Below, in pieces: positions 29,053 through 41,784 of a stretch of DNA of 64,000 nucleotides. This DNA comes from Sedimenticola sp. (GTDB lineage Bacteria > Pseudomonadota > Gammaproteobacteria > Chromatiales > Chromatiaceae): the NCBI GenBank assembly GCA_026994195.1, contig JALWRH010000049.1, positions 1 to 64,000 on the forward strand, in the 5' to 3' direction. The notes below the pieces were generated by a model that saw only the letters and a list, made by a program, of their open reading frames with translations, was not told the DNA's origin and did not search any database. Made by a program: the position numbers and the translations under genes. The number at the start of each line of letters is the position of its first letter. Within the stretch, counting starts at the first letter, position 1.

Positions 29053-30771
29053 CTACCGCGTCTTCCCCTGCAATAGGGATTCCGGATGTCTTTCCAGGTA
29101 ATCGGCCACTCCCCTGACTGCCCGGGCTGCCGCATTCAGCTCCCGTAGGGTTTTAGCCAGTTCTCCCCCCATGCTTCCCTGGTCGGACACTGATTTTTCC
29201 AGAACCTCGAACATCTTTTCCACCTGCACAATCATCTGGCGGGCATCAGTGCTCAAACCACTGATCTCATCCATGATCCGTGGTGCTTTTCCATTCAGGG
29301 TCGCTACCAGGTCGTTCAGTTCGTTAAGAGCCTGTCCCAGATTCGCAACACTCTGCTGCAAATCAGGGTTGTTGACCAGCTTGTCCATGCCCTCACTGAA
29401 CCGGAGCAGATGCTCTCCCATTTCATCCAGGGGCAGGCGTTTGAGCTTGCCCAGCAAAGTCACCAGGCTGCTGGTGATATTGGACAAGGAGTTGGGTACC
29501 GTAGGCAAAACCGGATATTTCCCGGAGTAATCAATAGACGCCAATTCGGCCTCCGGCTCCAGATCCATATCCACCACCAACTGGCCGGTAAGCATGTTTC
29601 CTGTGATCAACCTGGCGCGCAAACCTCTTGCCACCAGCTTGTCCAGGGTCTGTTGAAACAATTTGCGCCTTGTATCATCATCCATATCGGATGCCACGGG
29701 ATAATGGACATCTTTGGAAAAAGGCACCCTGTCAGGCTCCAGTGCAATAAGAACGGCAATATGAACAGGCTGATCGTCCTTCCGATTGGTCAGAGTGATA
29801 TCCAGCACCTCCCCCACGGGAATACCCCTGAACTCCACCGCCGCCCCAATGGACAAACCCCGCACCGAATCATCGAAATAGAGAACATACGGCAGTTTCA
29901 GGCGGCCGGATCGCTCTTCACTCTTCTTTTTCGAATCATATAAAGGAAATACCGTTCCTTCCTTGGCCAGGATATCCACATCCAGGGTACGGGGTGTATC
30001 GAACGCAACGCCTCCCGCAAACAAAGAGATCAGCGACTCGAACTGAACATTCAAACCATCAGGCGAAAGCTCCATCCCCACACCAGATACGTTCCAGAAA
30101 CGTGTCGTGCTGCGCACCAACTTGTCATGGGGCGCATTGATAAAAATATCCATATCCACGTAACTGCCATCTTCCGCCAATCTGTAACCCGTCACCTCGC
30201 CCACCTGAATCTGCCGGTAATAGACCGGTGATCCGAGAGATATGGATCCTAGACGATCGGCTTTCAGCCGGAACAGGCGTCCCTTGGCATCCGACAATAT
30301 CTTTGGTGGTTCTTCCAGACCGATAAAATCCTCCGTATAGCTATCGCCTTTGCCTGGATCCACTGCAATATAGACGCCACTGAGCAACGTCCCGATACCG
30401 CTGGCACCCGACGCGCCTATTCGGGGCCTGACCACCCAGAAACGGGTATTGCGGGACAACAATGTATCCATTCCTTTCTGCAACTGCGCTTCAACCACCA
30501 CCTGAGTGAGATCACTACTGAACTCCACGTTCTTCACTTTGCCTATGGCCACATCCCGATATCGGATTTCCGTCTGTTTGGGCTTGATGCCTTCCGCACT
30601 GCGAAACACGATGTTTATAGACGGCCCCAGGCTGGTATATTCCCGGTAAATAAGAACCACGCCGATCAGCAGGGCAATAATGGGCACTATCCACACAAAG
30701 GAAAAGCCCGGATGGTTCTCTGCTACCAGGGCTTCAGGAAGTTCGTCGAGAGTTGCTTTTCTGTCATTCAT
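29053..30771 (-). CDS. pqiB: PqiB-like MlaD/MCE-domain intermembrane transport protein
   Basis: Three MCE domains (e.g. LLIGVVLIYREYTSLGPSINIVFRSAEGIKPKQTEIRYRDVAIGKV); downstream of pqiA genes. Confidence 0.88.
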   Translation of the reverse strand: MNDRKATLDELPEALVAENHPGFSFVWIVPIIALLIGVVLIYREYTSLGPSINIVFRSAEGIKPKQTEIRYRDVAIGKVKNVEFSSDLTQVVVEAQLQKGMDTLLSRNTRFWVVRPRIGASGASGIGTLLSGVYIAVDPGKGDSYTEDFIGLEEPPKILSDAKGRLFRLKADRLGSISLGSPVYYRQIQVGEVTGYRLAEDGSYVDMDIFINAPHDKLVRSTTRFWNVSGVGMELSPDGLNVQFESLISLFAGGVAFDTPRTLDVDILAKEGTVFPLYDSKKKSEERSGRLKLPYVLYFDDSVRGLSIGAAVEFRGIPVGEVLDITLTNRKDDQPVHIAVLIALEPDRVPFSKDVHYPVASDMDDDTRRKLFQQTLDKLVARGLRARLITGNMLTGQLVVDMDLEPEAELASIDYSGKYPVLPTVPNSLSNITSSLVTLLGKLKRLPLDEMGEHLLRFSEGMDKLVNNPDLQQSVANLGQALNELNDLVATLNGKAPRIMDEISGLSTDARQMIVQVEKMFEVLEKSVSDQGSMGGELAKTLRELNAAARAVRGVADYLERHPESLLQGKTR

Positions 30772-31412
30772 GAATTGTCACTGTCCCATATGAGACGCGG
30801 ATCAAAACTGATAGCCGCCAGCATGGTAAGCACCACCACTGCACCAAAGGCAAGAGCGCCTATACCTGGTTCCACCGAAGAGATGGCTCCCATCTGCACC
30901 AACGCAGTAAGGATGCCAATCACAAACACATCCACCATGGACCACCGCCCTACCAATTCGGTTATCCTGTACAGCCTTGCGTGCTGATGTGCCCTGTATG
31001 GCGGATGGCGCCGCCGCACATTCACCAGCAGATACAGAAGGCTCATCATTTTTGCCAGAGGCACCAGAATACTGGCGGTAAAAATGATGGTTGCCAGCAG
31101 CCAGTCACCTTCATTCAAGAACAAGGACACCCCTTCGAGAATCGTACTGCTGGTGTCGGCGCCCAGATAAGTAGTCGTCATCACAGGATAGAAGTTGGCT
31201 GGCACGTAGAATATCATGGACGCAATGAGCAGCGCCCAGGTTCGGGTAAGGCTTTTCGGATAGCGGCTATGAATTCTGCTGTTACAACGGGGGCAATAGG
31301 CCGGGGTACTGCCATGCACTCGTACCACCTGGTAACAGACACCACAGCTGGCCAGCCCCAGGTCACGGGCGCGCACAAAACTCCTGTCAGTGTCCTGCAT
31401 CAGGGTGGCCAT
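30768..31412 (-). CDS. pqiA: PqiA-like paraquat-inducible protein A domain (second half)
   Basis: Zinc-ribbon CGVCYQVVRVHGSTPAYCPRCNSRIHSR, 4-TM PqiA domain. Confidence 0.85.
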   Translation of the reverse strand: MATLMQDTDRSFVRARDLGLASCGVCYQVVRVHGSTPAYCPRCNSRIHSRYPKSLTRTWALLIASMIFYVPANFYPVMTTTYLGADTSSTILEGVSLFLNEGDWLLATIIFTASILVPLAKMMSLLYLLVNVRRRHPPYRAHQHARLYRITELVGRWSMVDVFVIGILTALVQMGAISSVEPGIGALAFGAVVVLTMLAAISFDPRLIWDSDNS

Positions 31413-32037
31413 TAGCAATGTGGAAATGTCCGGGAAGTCGTTCCAGCATGTTCCACAACAGATAGATATCCATACCTGCGCGGGCCCCGATACCCAGCAC
31501 AATCGCGCCAAGCAGCGCGTACAAGCCCCCATCGACAATCACTTCAGCCATGCCAGACATCTTTACCAGTGCCACGAGTACACTGATGATAAAGACATCT
31601 GCCATTTCCCAGGGATGCATATGACTGAGCAGCCAGAGGACTTCACGCATGCCAGGCAGGCATTTTTTCCAGTACAGCCCCATCAGTACATACAGCGTAC
31701 CGCCAAAGATGGCTCCTGGCACAGCAACAGTGGTGGCCAACACCAGCATCCCCAGTAACTTCATATCGTGCTGGTATAGCGCCCAACCGGTACCCAACAA
31801 TGATGTCTCCCGGCTGGCGCCACCAATGTTCAGAGTAACCAGAGGAAACAGATTGGCCACCAGGTAGAGGAGCAAAGCGCCCAACATCAGCGCCAGGGGA
31901 CGTTCAATGCCTCCCCTCGGGTGCCGGTAGAGAAAACTGCCACATTCACGGCACAACAGCTTATGGCCTGCTTCAACCCACGGCACATACTGCAATGCAT
32001 CACATTCCCGGCAGGCCATCAAATGTTTCTCTTCCAT
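31387..32037 (-). CDS. pqiA: PqiA-like paraquat-inducible protein A domain (first half)
   Basis: CRECDALQYVPWVEAGHKLLCRECGSFLYR, PqiA TM domain. Confidence 0.85.
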   Translation of the reverse strand: MEEKHLMACRECDALQYVPWVEAGHKLLCRECGSFLYRHPRGGIERPLALMLGALLLYLVANLFPLVTLNIGGASRETSLLGTGWALYQHDMKLLGMLVLATTVAVPGAIFGGTLYVLMGLYWKKCLPGMREVLWLLSHMHPWEMADVFIISVLVALVKMSGMAEVIVDGGLYALLGAIVLGIGARAGMDIYLLWNMLERLPGHFHIANGHPDAGH

Positions 32038-32045
32038 GGTTCTGC

Positions 32046-32900
32046 TTAACTTTCCATCCGCAACAGACTGTCACCGGGTACCTTCCGGGTTGCCCCTGTA
32101 TATTCTTTCAACCGGGTAAACTCGGGACGGCTGGAAACATCAGAAAAACAGCGCTGAAAGTGACTTCGCAGGGATTTCTTCAGGTAGGGCTTCACCTTTC
32201 GCGGTGGAATCTCCTTGAGCGCAGCGAACAACGCCAGTGCATATGTATGGTCCCATTGAGACAGCACTCCATTTCGGCTGACGGTGTTTGCGCAGCTGCT
32301 GCAGCCCCCCGGGGGGAAAACAAAAGCGCTGTTGGCAAACATTAAGCCGAAACCCAGGTAATCTGCCAGTACTTCAGTGACCTGTGGCCAGTTGTCCACA
32401 CCCCCAGGCGGCGCCTCCTTTACCGTGTATCCAAGATACTGGCCGAGAGTGTGGGCAAACCCTGCTATCAGGGCTTCCGGGTTACCAACATGCAAACGAT
32501 CATATACCACCGGCAAAGGTTGACTGGAAACCGTTAGAGAAGGTGCTTTACCAATAAATTCCTGGGTTGCCCCAGAAGGGATCTGCTGTGTAGCATCCAG
32601 GTTGCAGTGTGTTTTCTCCACCACTTGCCATGGCCAATGTGCCATACCTGCATATTCAGCAACCTGCTCAAAAACCAGCTCAGCCATCCCCTGCACACTG
32701 TCCACTTTACCGGGAAAATGTTCGTTGGTAGGCAGCACCAGGCGGGTCTGCCGGTAGAATACTCCTGGAGAAAAATTCCGCAGTGACCACTCGAAAACAT
32801 CGAACAACCATCGTATGGACAATTCATCCAGTGGCGGCTTTCTGTTGAACAATACTGAAAACAAAACGGGAATCCTGATAAAATTCAGCGCCTGAGGCGA
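32046..32900 (-). CDS. Conserved-looking hypothetical protein (start uncertain)
   Basis: ORF 32046-32990 overlaps the divergent gene, so the true start is likely internal; core has FPPGGCSSCANTVSRNGVLSQWDHTYALALFAALKEIP. Confidence 0.6.
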   Translation of the reverse strand, partial: SPQALNFIRIPVLFSVLFNRKPPLDELSIRWLFDVFEWSLRNFSPGVFYRQTRLVLPTNEHFPGKVDSVQGMAELVFEQVAEYAGMAHWPWQVVEKTHCNLDATQQIPSGATQEFIGKAPSLTVSSQPLPVVYDRLHVGNPEALIAGFAHTLGQYLGYTVKEAPPGGVDNWPQVTEVLADYLGFGLMFANSAFVFPPGGCSSCANTVSRNGVLSQWDHTYALALFAALKEIPPRKVKPYLKKSLRSHFQRCFSDVSSRPEFTRLKEYTGATRKVPGDSLLRMES

Positions 32901-32914
32901 CGAGACAAGGCTAT

Positions 32915-33625
32915 ATGATACTGGAAAACTACTACAAGATTGAACAAAACCGGATTCGGGTCTCCCCCGAACAGGCCAGTAATTTTGCAAAACTAATTGC
33001 CAACGATTTCAATCCATTGCATGACCCTGATTCCCGGCGCTTCTGTGTTCCCGGTGACCTGCTATTTGGGCTGATTCTGGATCAGTACGGCCTCAGCGAG
33101 CACATGCGCTTCGAGTTCTCCGGCATGGTGGGTAACGGGGTGGAGCTGCATTTCCCGAAAGAAGAAGGCGAACATCTCGCCATTCTGGATGACAATGACA
33201 AGGAATACTTGCGGGTTCGACGTAGCGGGGAAACCACCAATGATAAGGCGCTCATCAGCCGCCTGGTACAAGCCTATGTAGCTTTTTCAGGCCATGCCTT
33301 CCCCTGGGTACTGGTGCCGCTCATGGAGGCTCACGGAGTTATGATCAATCCTGACCGTCCTCTCATCATCTACGAAAGCATGGAGATTCATCTGAACAGC
33401 CTGGCCATGGAAAATCCACAATTGCATCTTTCCGGCACCTGCTTCAATGTCGAAGGAAAACGTGGCGAAGTGCAACTGAACTACACCCTAAGTGATCAGG
33501 GCAACAATATCGGTCATGGGTCCAAGAATATGGTGCTGGGAGGTCTGCGCCCTTGGGACAAGACGCGCATGGAAACCGTAGTGGAAGACTACTTGACGCG
33601 TCAGAAACGCTTTTCCCAAGACTGA
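32915..33625 (+). CDS. DUF3581 family protein
   Basis: MILENYYKIEQNRIRVSPEQASNFAKLIANDFNPLHDPDSRRFCVPGDLLFGLIL, hotdog-like. Confidence 0.85.
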   Translation: MILENYYKIEQNRIRVSPEQASNFAKLIANDFNPLHDPDSRRFCVPGDLLFGLILDQYGLSEHMRFEFSGMVGNGVELHFPKEEGEHLAILDDNDKEYLRVRRSGETTNDKALISRLVQAYVAFSGHAFPWVLVPLMEAHGVMINPDRPLIIYESMEIHLNSLAMENPQLHLSGTCFNVEGKRGEVQLNYTLSDQGNNIGHGSKNMVLGGLRPWDKTRMETVVEDYLTRQKRFSQD

Positions 33626-33630
33626 CCCCC

Positions 33631-33813
33631 CTATTTCTGCTTCTTTCTTGCTTCCCGGTATTTGACAATCAGGGTGGTAATTGCCAGGGCAATTCCCGTT
33701 GAAAGAATCATGCGTGCCAGCCACTCAGGCCAAGCCGGATTTGGGGTGAGCAAGGCAAAAGCACCAATAACGATCAGCCAGAAAGACAGCTTTGCCAGTA
33801 ACGCATCACGCAT
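33631..33813 (-). CDS. Small membrane protein, unknown
   Basis: MRDALLAKLSFWLIVIGAFALLTPN..., two TM segments; overlaps folX end. Confidence 0.55.
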   Translation of the reverse strand: MRDALLAKLSFWLIVIGAFALLTPNPAWPEWLARMILSTGIALAITTLIVKYREARKKQK

Positions 33814-34174
33814 GGTCACTGCCTGAACGATCTGTTTGCACTGAAGCCGATACAGAATCCGAAAATCGCAATGCATGAGGCTTGTCTACTTCCACCTCTG
33901 CCCTGGCGATCAACGGATTGTCCATAACCAACTCCAGCACATCCGCAGCCAGCCTTTCCAACAACATGAAACGCCCCTGTTCCACGAAATCGATGACTTC
34001 TTTAGTGATAGTGCGATAGTTAACCGCGTATTTCACATCATCAGTTTCAGCCGCTTCATCCGCCTTGTAGCCGAAAACAATGTTGATAATGACATCCTGG
34101 CGTTTCTTCAACTCTTCTTCGTTGAAGCCAATATAGGTGCGCAAACGCAGATTCTTGATGCGTATAGTGACCAT
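33806..34174 (-). CDS. folX: Dihydroneopterin triphosphate 2'-epimerase
   Basis: [36 protein letters not shown]..., FolB/FolX family, next to folE. Confidence 0.88.
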   Translation of the reverse strand: MVTIRIKNLRLRTYIGFNEEELKKRQDVIINIVFGYKADEAAETDDVKYAVNYRTITKEVIDFVEQGRFMLLERLAADVLELVMDNPLIARAEVEVDKPHALRFSDSVSASVQTDRSGSDHA

Positions 34175-34740
34175 CAGAGCTTGATCAGGGTAAGGAACTC
34201 ATCACGGGTCCGGTGATTGTTCCGGAAAGCTCCAAGCATCATAGAAGTGGTGGTCAACGAGTTCTGTTTTTGCACCCCACGCATCATCATGCACAGATGA
34301 GAGGCTTCAATAACCACGGCCACCCCCGCTGCGCCTATGGCATCCTGAATAGCGTAGGCAATCTGGGTGGTGAGCTGTTCCTGTATCTGCAGGCGCCGTG
34401 CAAACATGTCCACAATGCGTGCGATTTTGGACAGGCCGATGACCTTGCCTTTGGGCAGGTAGGCCACATGAGCCTTGCCGATGAAAGGCAGCATATGATG
34501 CTCGCAAAGGGAATAGAGTTCGATATCCTTGACGATAACCATCTCGTCATTGTCCGAAGGAAATATTGCGTCATTGACTACATCTTCCAGGCTCTGCTCG
34601 TAACCCTGGGTAAGAAACTCCATGGCCTTGGCAGCACGCAAAGGCGTTTTCAGCAACCCTTCCCGGCTGGTATCTTCGCCCACTCCACGAATGATCTCCT
34701 GATAGCACTCAGCCATATGTTCTGTTTTGTTGTCACTCAT
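34174..34740 (-). CDS. folE: GTP cyclohydrolase I
   Basis: [55 protein letters not shown]...[12 protein letters not shown]. Confidence 0.96.
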   Translation of the reverse strand: MSDNKTEHMAECYQEIIRGVGEDTSREGLLKTPLRAAKAMEFLTQGYEQSLEDVVNDAIFPSDNDEMVIVKDIELYSLCEHHMLPFIGKAHVAYLPKGKVIGLSKIARIVDMFARRLQIQEQLTTQIAYAIQDAIGAAGVAVVIEASHLCMMMRGVQKQNSLTTTSMMLGAFRNNHRTRDEFLTLIKL

Positions 34741-34956
34741 ACCCACTCCTGCAGACATACCGAATCGTATTCATCGTCCGGTTTACTGGATTGAAATTTG
34801 AGTATAACTGCTCAGGCAGGTTTTTTCCCTTACCGAAGCAATGGAAAAAGTCTCGTGATGTATTGCACTGAAGGCTCGTATTGCGCGCCTGCCGGCGCTT
34901 GTCGAACCAACCTATTTGGAGTCGGAGGTTCGAATTTCCCTTGTAGCAGGGCAAGA

Positions 34957-34983
34957 AAAAAGCCCACCCTGAGGTGAGCTTTT
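34957..34983 (-). terminator. Terminator downstream of tRNA-Arg
   Basis: Minus strand AAAGCTCACC-TCAG-GGTGGGCTTTTTT. Confidence 0.8.
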
Positions 34984-34991
34984 CCACTGTA

Positions 34992-35068
34992 TGGCGCGCC
35001 AGGAAGGATTCGAACCTCCGACCGCTCGGTTCGTAGCCGAGTACTCTATCCAGCTGAGCTACTGGCGC
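34992..35068 (-). tRNA. tRNA-Arg (anticodon ACG)
   Basis: Minus strand GCGCCAGTAGCTCAGCTGGATAGAGTACTCGGCTACGAACCGAGCGGTCGGAGGTTCGAATCCTTCCTGGCGCGCCA; full cloverleaf with encoded CCA. Confidence 0.96.
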
Positions 35069-35197
35069 AAAAGTGGTAGCGAATAATGCTCGTTTATTCG
35101 CTGTTTGTCAATGCTCAAAGCAAAGCGTGAGAGATCCATCCTCTACAACTTTCCCGGTCTGTGCCCACTGCAGCATCAAACCAAAATATCAGTTATA

Positions 35198-35287
35198 TGG
35201 CGGAGAGCGAGGGATTCGAACCCTCGATACGCGTTAACGTATACACCCTTAGCAGGGGTGCGCCTTCAGCCACTCGGCCAGCTCTCC
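35198..35287 (-). tRNA. tRNA-Ser (anticodon GCT)
   Basis: Minus strand GGAGAGCTGGCCGAGTGGCTGAAGGCGCACCCCTGCTAAGGGTGTATACGTTAACGCGTATCGAGGGTTCGAATCCCTCGCTCTCCGCCA; long variable arm. Confidence 0.96.
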
Positions 35288-35326
35288 AGTAACTCATGTT
35301 TGCCGCGAATTTCTTCCGCTACAAAC

Positions 35327-35357
35327 TACAAGGGCGGCTATTCTAGCCGCCCTTGTA
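35327..35357 (-). terminator. Hairpin between csrA and tRNA-Ser
   Basis: CTACAAGGGCGGCTA-TTC-TAGCCGCCCTTGTAG perfect stem. Confidence 0.75.
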
Positions 35358-35378
35358 GTATTTTTCCAGCCTTTATGC

Positions 35379-35594
35379 CTATTCTTCAGGCTCAGCACCA
35401 CTCTCTTCTTCTTCCAGGCCATCTTCTGCCTGTTCGGCCTTGATACGCTCGTAGATTTCTTCCCTGTGCACAGAGATATCCCGAGGCGCATTTACGCCGA
35501 TTCGTACCTGGTTGCCTTTGACACCCAGTACGGTAACGGTAACATCGTCACCAATCATCAGGGTTTCACCAACCCGGCGAGTCAATATCAACAT
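35379..35594 (-). CDS. csrA: Carbon storage regulator CsrA
   Basis: [51 protein letters not shown]. Confidence 0.98.
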   Translation of the reverse strand: MLILTRRVGETLMIGDDVTVTVLGVKGNQVRIGVNAPRDISVHREEIYERIKAEQAEDGLEEEESGAEPEE

Positions 35595-35841
35595 AATTAC
35601 TACTCTCCATATTCCATTGTGCCCATCATCTTATTTCCTGATTCCGGGTACATAAATAAACGAACCAAGCCTTCCGCTAATATAACTATAGCGAACCGCG
35701 CAATTTTATCAGCACAAACACTGGAAAAAAACCTGATTTGTAATTTAACTGGGTGACAAAACTCAGTTTTCTACAACATTTACATGGGACAGTTGCAAGC
35801 CCTTATACAATCCATGGTAATAAAGGGATTTCCCTGTTATT

Positions 35842-37065
35842 TCAGCTTTCAACTTGATCCAGGCCAAAAGCCTCATGCAGTGTCCGAACCCCGAGCTCAA
35901 GGTATTTCTCGTCCACGATGACAGATACCTTTATTTCCGAGGTGGAAATCATCTGGATATTGATCTGCTCCCTGGCCAACGCTTTGAACATGTTGCTGGC
36001 AATGGCCGCATGGGAACGCATGCCCACCCCAACCAGCGCGATTTTCACAATCCGGTCATCAGATTCGACTTCCCGCGCGCCCAATTCCTTTGCGGTCTTC
36101 TGCAGGATATCCAGGGCTTCCGCCTGGTCATTGCGGTGCACAGTGAAAGTGAAGTCGGTAGTATCGTCCTTGCCGATGTTCTGCACGATCATGTCGACTT
36201 CGATGTTGGCTTCGCCTATGGGCCCGAGGATCTGGTAGGCTACGCCCGGATGATCGGGAACGCCCCTGATAGTCAGCTTGGCTTCGTCCCGGCTGAATGC
36301 TATGCCTGCAATCTTCGCCTTTTCCACGTCTTCTTCCTCCAGGGTGATGAGGGTGCCCTCACCTTCTTCAAAACTCGACAGTACCCGCAGGGGTACGTTG
36401 TACTTGCCTGCAAATTCCACGGAACGGATTTGCAGCACTTTGGAGCCTGAACTGGCCAGCTCCAGCATTTCCTCGAATGTGATGCGATCCAACTTGCGCG
36501 CATTGGGTTCGACGCGTGGATCTGTGGTGTAGACTCCATCAACGTCGGTGAATATCTGGCATTCGTCCGCATCCAGGGCCGCCGCCATGGCCACAGCCGT
36601 TGTATCGGAGCCGCCCCGTCCCAGGGTGGTGATATTGCCTTCTTCATCTGTTCCCTGGAAACCTGCGACCACCACTACCCGTCCGGCATCGAGATCCGCT
36701 TTGACCCGCTCTCCGTCGATATCCAGGATGCGGGCCTTGCTGTGGGAACTGTCGGTACGGATATGCACCTGCCCGCCGGTGTAGGAACGTGCGTCCTGGC
36801 CCAGCTGATGCAGGGCCATGGACAGCAGGGCAATGGTAACCTGCTCGCCCGTGGACAACAGCACATCCATCTCCCGGGCGCTGGGCCGGGGTGAGATTTC
36901 CTCTGCCAGGGCGATCAGCCGGTTGGTTTCACCCGACATAGCCGATACCACCACAACGACCTGATTACCTGCATCGTGGTAGCGTTTTACTTTCTCTGCG
37001 ACAGCCTGGATACGTTCGGTGCTGCCCACCGAAGTGCCGCCATATTTCTGCACGATCAATGCCAT
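35842..37065 (-). CDS. lysC: Aspartate kinase
   Basis: MALIVQKYGGTSVGSTERIQAVAEKV..., ACT domains. Confidence 0.97.
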   Translation of the reverse strand: MALIVQKYGGTSVGSTERIQAVAEKVKRYHDAGNQVVVVVSAMSGETNRLIALAEEISPRPSAREMDVLLSTGEQVTIALLSMALHQLGQDARSYTGGQVHIRTDSSHSKARILDIDGERVKADLDAGRVVVVAGFQGTDEEGNITTLGRGGSDTTAVAMAAALDADECQIFTDVDGVYTTDPRVEPNARKLDRITFEEMLELASSGSKVLQIRSVEFAGKYNVPLRVLSSFEEGEGTLITLEEEDVEKAKIAGIAFSRDEAKLTIRGVPDHPGVAYQILGPIGEANIEVDMIVQNIGKDDTTDFTFTVHRNDQAEALDILQKTAKELGAREVESDDRIVKIALVGVGMRSHAAIASNMFKALAREQINIQMISTSEIKVSVIVDEKYLELGVRTLHEAFGLDQVES

Positions 37066-37134
37066 GATACTTCTTCCGATACGAAAACAGCCCGGCATCC
37101 ACCGGGCTGCAGGAATGATTCTTGATTACTCCGC

Positions 37135-39882
<2,748 letters not shown>

Positions 39883-40040
39883 TCATGAGAAGGAAGCGCC
39901 ATCTCTGCGGATTTTGTTGCGCTTTGTCCGGCGTTACACCGGCCGGCAAAGCACAGCTTGCCCGAAAACAGCGGCTATGGAGGCTACATTTGTGTAGTCT
40001 TCTGGCCACGCCTCTGTATAACGGAAAAAAAACTGTATTT

Positions 40041-40108
40041 GTAGGTCGGACTTTAGTCCGACATGACTCCGTAGTGGCCACTGTTGTCGGGCTGAAGCCC
40101 GACCTACG
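40041..40108. repeat. REP/BIME-like paired inverted element, copy 3 (most intact)
   Basis: GTAGGTCGGACTTTAGTCCGACA-TGACTCCGTAGTGGCCACTGT-TGTCGGGCTGAAGCCCGACCTAC. Confidence 0.9.
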
Positions 40109-40158
40109 TTCATGACGCAGAGCGGCATCATGCAGAGAGCATTAAGTCTATTTTCATA

Positions 40159-40581
40159 TTAACCAAACAAGTACTCGTTGATCATCCAGGAAGGAAAACC
40201 CCGGGATGTCAGGAAACGCCCCCGGCGGGCCATTTCCCGGCGGTCTTCAGGGGACGTGGCGCCAAACTTGCGTTGCACCACCTCCTGCATAAGCGACTGC
40301 CATTCGCTGTTGCCGAACCCGTCCAGTTCCCGGGAAATGAGTCCGTCGGCAACACCCCGCTCCGCCAGTTCCGCACGGATGCGCAGGGGGCCGTATCCCT
40401 TGTTACGGCGGGAATGGACATACTGTTCGGCAAAGCGCTCATCGCTCTGCAATCCCTGGGCCGCCAGCTCATCCAGCACCTGCGCCACGGTTTCTGATGG
40501 ATAACGCCGCCCCAGCTTGCGCACCAACTCTGCCCGGCTGTGCTCCCGCATGGCCAGCAGGCGCACGGCGGCATGTCGCAC
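40159..40581 (-). CDS. recX: Regulatory protein RecX
   Basis: RecX family, immediately downstream of recA. Confidence 0.92.
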   Translation of the reverse strand: MRHAAVRLLAMREHSRAELVRKLGRRYPSETVAQVLDELAAQGLQSDERFAEQYVHSRRNKGYGPLRIRAELAERGVADGLISRELDGFGNSEWQSLMQEVVQRKFGATSPEDRREMARRGRFLTSRGFPSWMINEYLFG

Positions 40582-40625
40582 TTCTGTCAGCTCGTCAGCG
40601 ACGTCAGGCTGTAAAGCGTCCCGGC

Positions 40626-41663
40626 TCAGGCCTCGCCCTCCGCCCCGGCGGCTTCTTCCTCAGTCTTGCCGGTATCAGGGAACACTTCAGCGCGGATGCG
40701 CGCCTCGATGTCCGCAGCGATCTCCGGATGTTCCTTGAGGAAGTTGCGTACATTGTCCTTGCCCTGGCCAATGCGCTCACCGTTGTAAGAATACCAGGCC
40801 CCGGATTTTTCCACGAAACCGTGCTTAACGCCCAGATCGATGATCTCGCCTTCCCGGGAGATGCCCTCTCCATAGAGAATCTGGAACTCCACCTGCTTGA
40901 ACGGCGGCGCGACCTTGTTCTTAACCACTTTCACCCGGGTCTCGTTGCCGACCACCTCGTCGCCTTTCTTGATGGCGCCGATGCGGCGGATGTCCATGCG
41001 CACAGAAGAGTAGAACTTCAAGGCATTACCGCCGGTGGTGGTTTCGGGGCTGCCGAACATGACGCCTATCTTCATGCGGATCTGGTTGATGAAAATGACA
41101 ATACAGTTGGAGCGCTTGATGTTGGCGGTAAGCTTGCGCAGAGCCTGGGACATGAGGCGCGCCTGCAGACCCACGTGAGAATCGCCCATGTCGCCTTCGA
41201 TCTCTGCCTTGGGCGTCAGGGCCGCCACGGAATCCACTACCACCACATCCACGGCGCCGGAGCGCACCAGCATATCGGTGATTTCCAGGGCCTGCTCTCC
41301 TGTATCCGGCTGGGAGACCAGTAGTTCATCCATATCCACGCCCAGTTTTTCCGCATACTGGGGATCCAGGGCATGCTCGGCATCCACGAAGGCGCAGGTG
41401 CCGCCACTTTTTTGCGCCTCGGCCACCACATGCAGGGTCAGAGTGGTCTTGCCCGAGGATTCCGGACCGTAGATCTCCACCACCCGCCCCTTGGGCACGC
41501 CTCCGATACCCAGGGCGATATCCAGGCCCAGGGAACCCGTGGAAATGGCTTCGATGTTTCCAATGGCGGTTCCGTCGCCCATGCGCATGACAGACCCCTT
41601 GCCAAACTGCTTTTCGATCTGGCCAAGCGCCGCTGCCAGTGCTTTTTTACGATTTTCGTCCAT
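40626..41663 (-). CDS. recA: Recombinase RecA
   Basis: [43 protein letters not shown]. Confidence 0.99.
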   Translation of the reverse strand: MDENRKKALAAALGQIEKQFGKGSVMRMGDGTAIGNIEAISTGSLGLDIALGIGGVPKGRVVEIYGPESSGKTTLTLHVVAEAQKSGGTCAFVDAEHALDPQYAEKLGVDMDELLVSQPDTGEQALEITDMLVRSGAVDVVVVDSVAALTPKAEIEGDMGDSHVGLQARLMSQALRKLTANIKRSNCIVIFINQIRMKIGVMFGSPETTTGGNALKFYSSVRMDIRRIGAIKKGDEVVGNETRVKVVKNKVAPPFKQVEFQILYGEGISREGEIIDLGVKHGFVEKSGAWYSYNGERIGQGKDNVRNFLKEHPEIAADIEARIRAEVFPDTGKTEEEAAGAEGEA

Positions 41664-41784
41664 TTTTGCTCTACCCGTGTCAGTTGTTCGAAGGATTTAC
41701 AGCTGGTATGAAGAATTCTAGTTCGTTCTCCATATGTTTTCCAGTGTTTTTTTCTGTTGGGGGCAGTATAGGGGAGGCAGTGGC

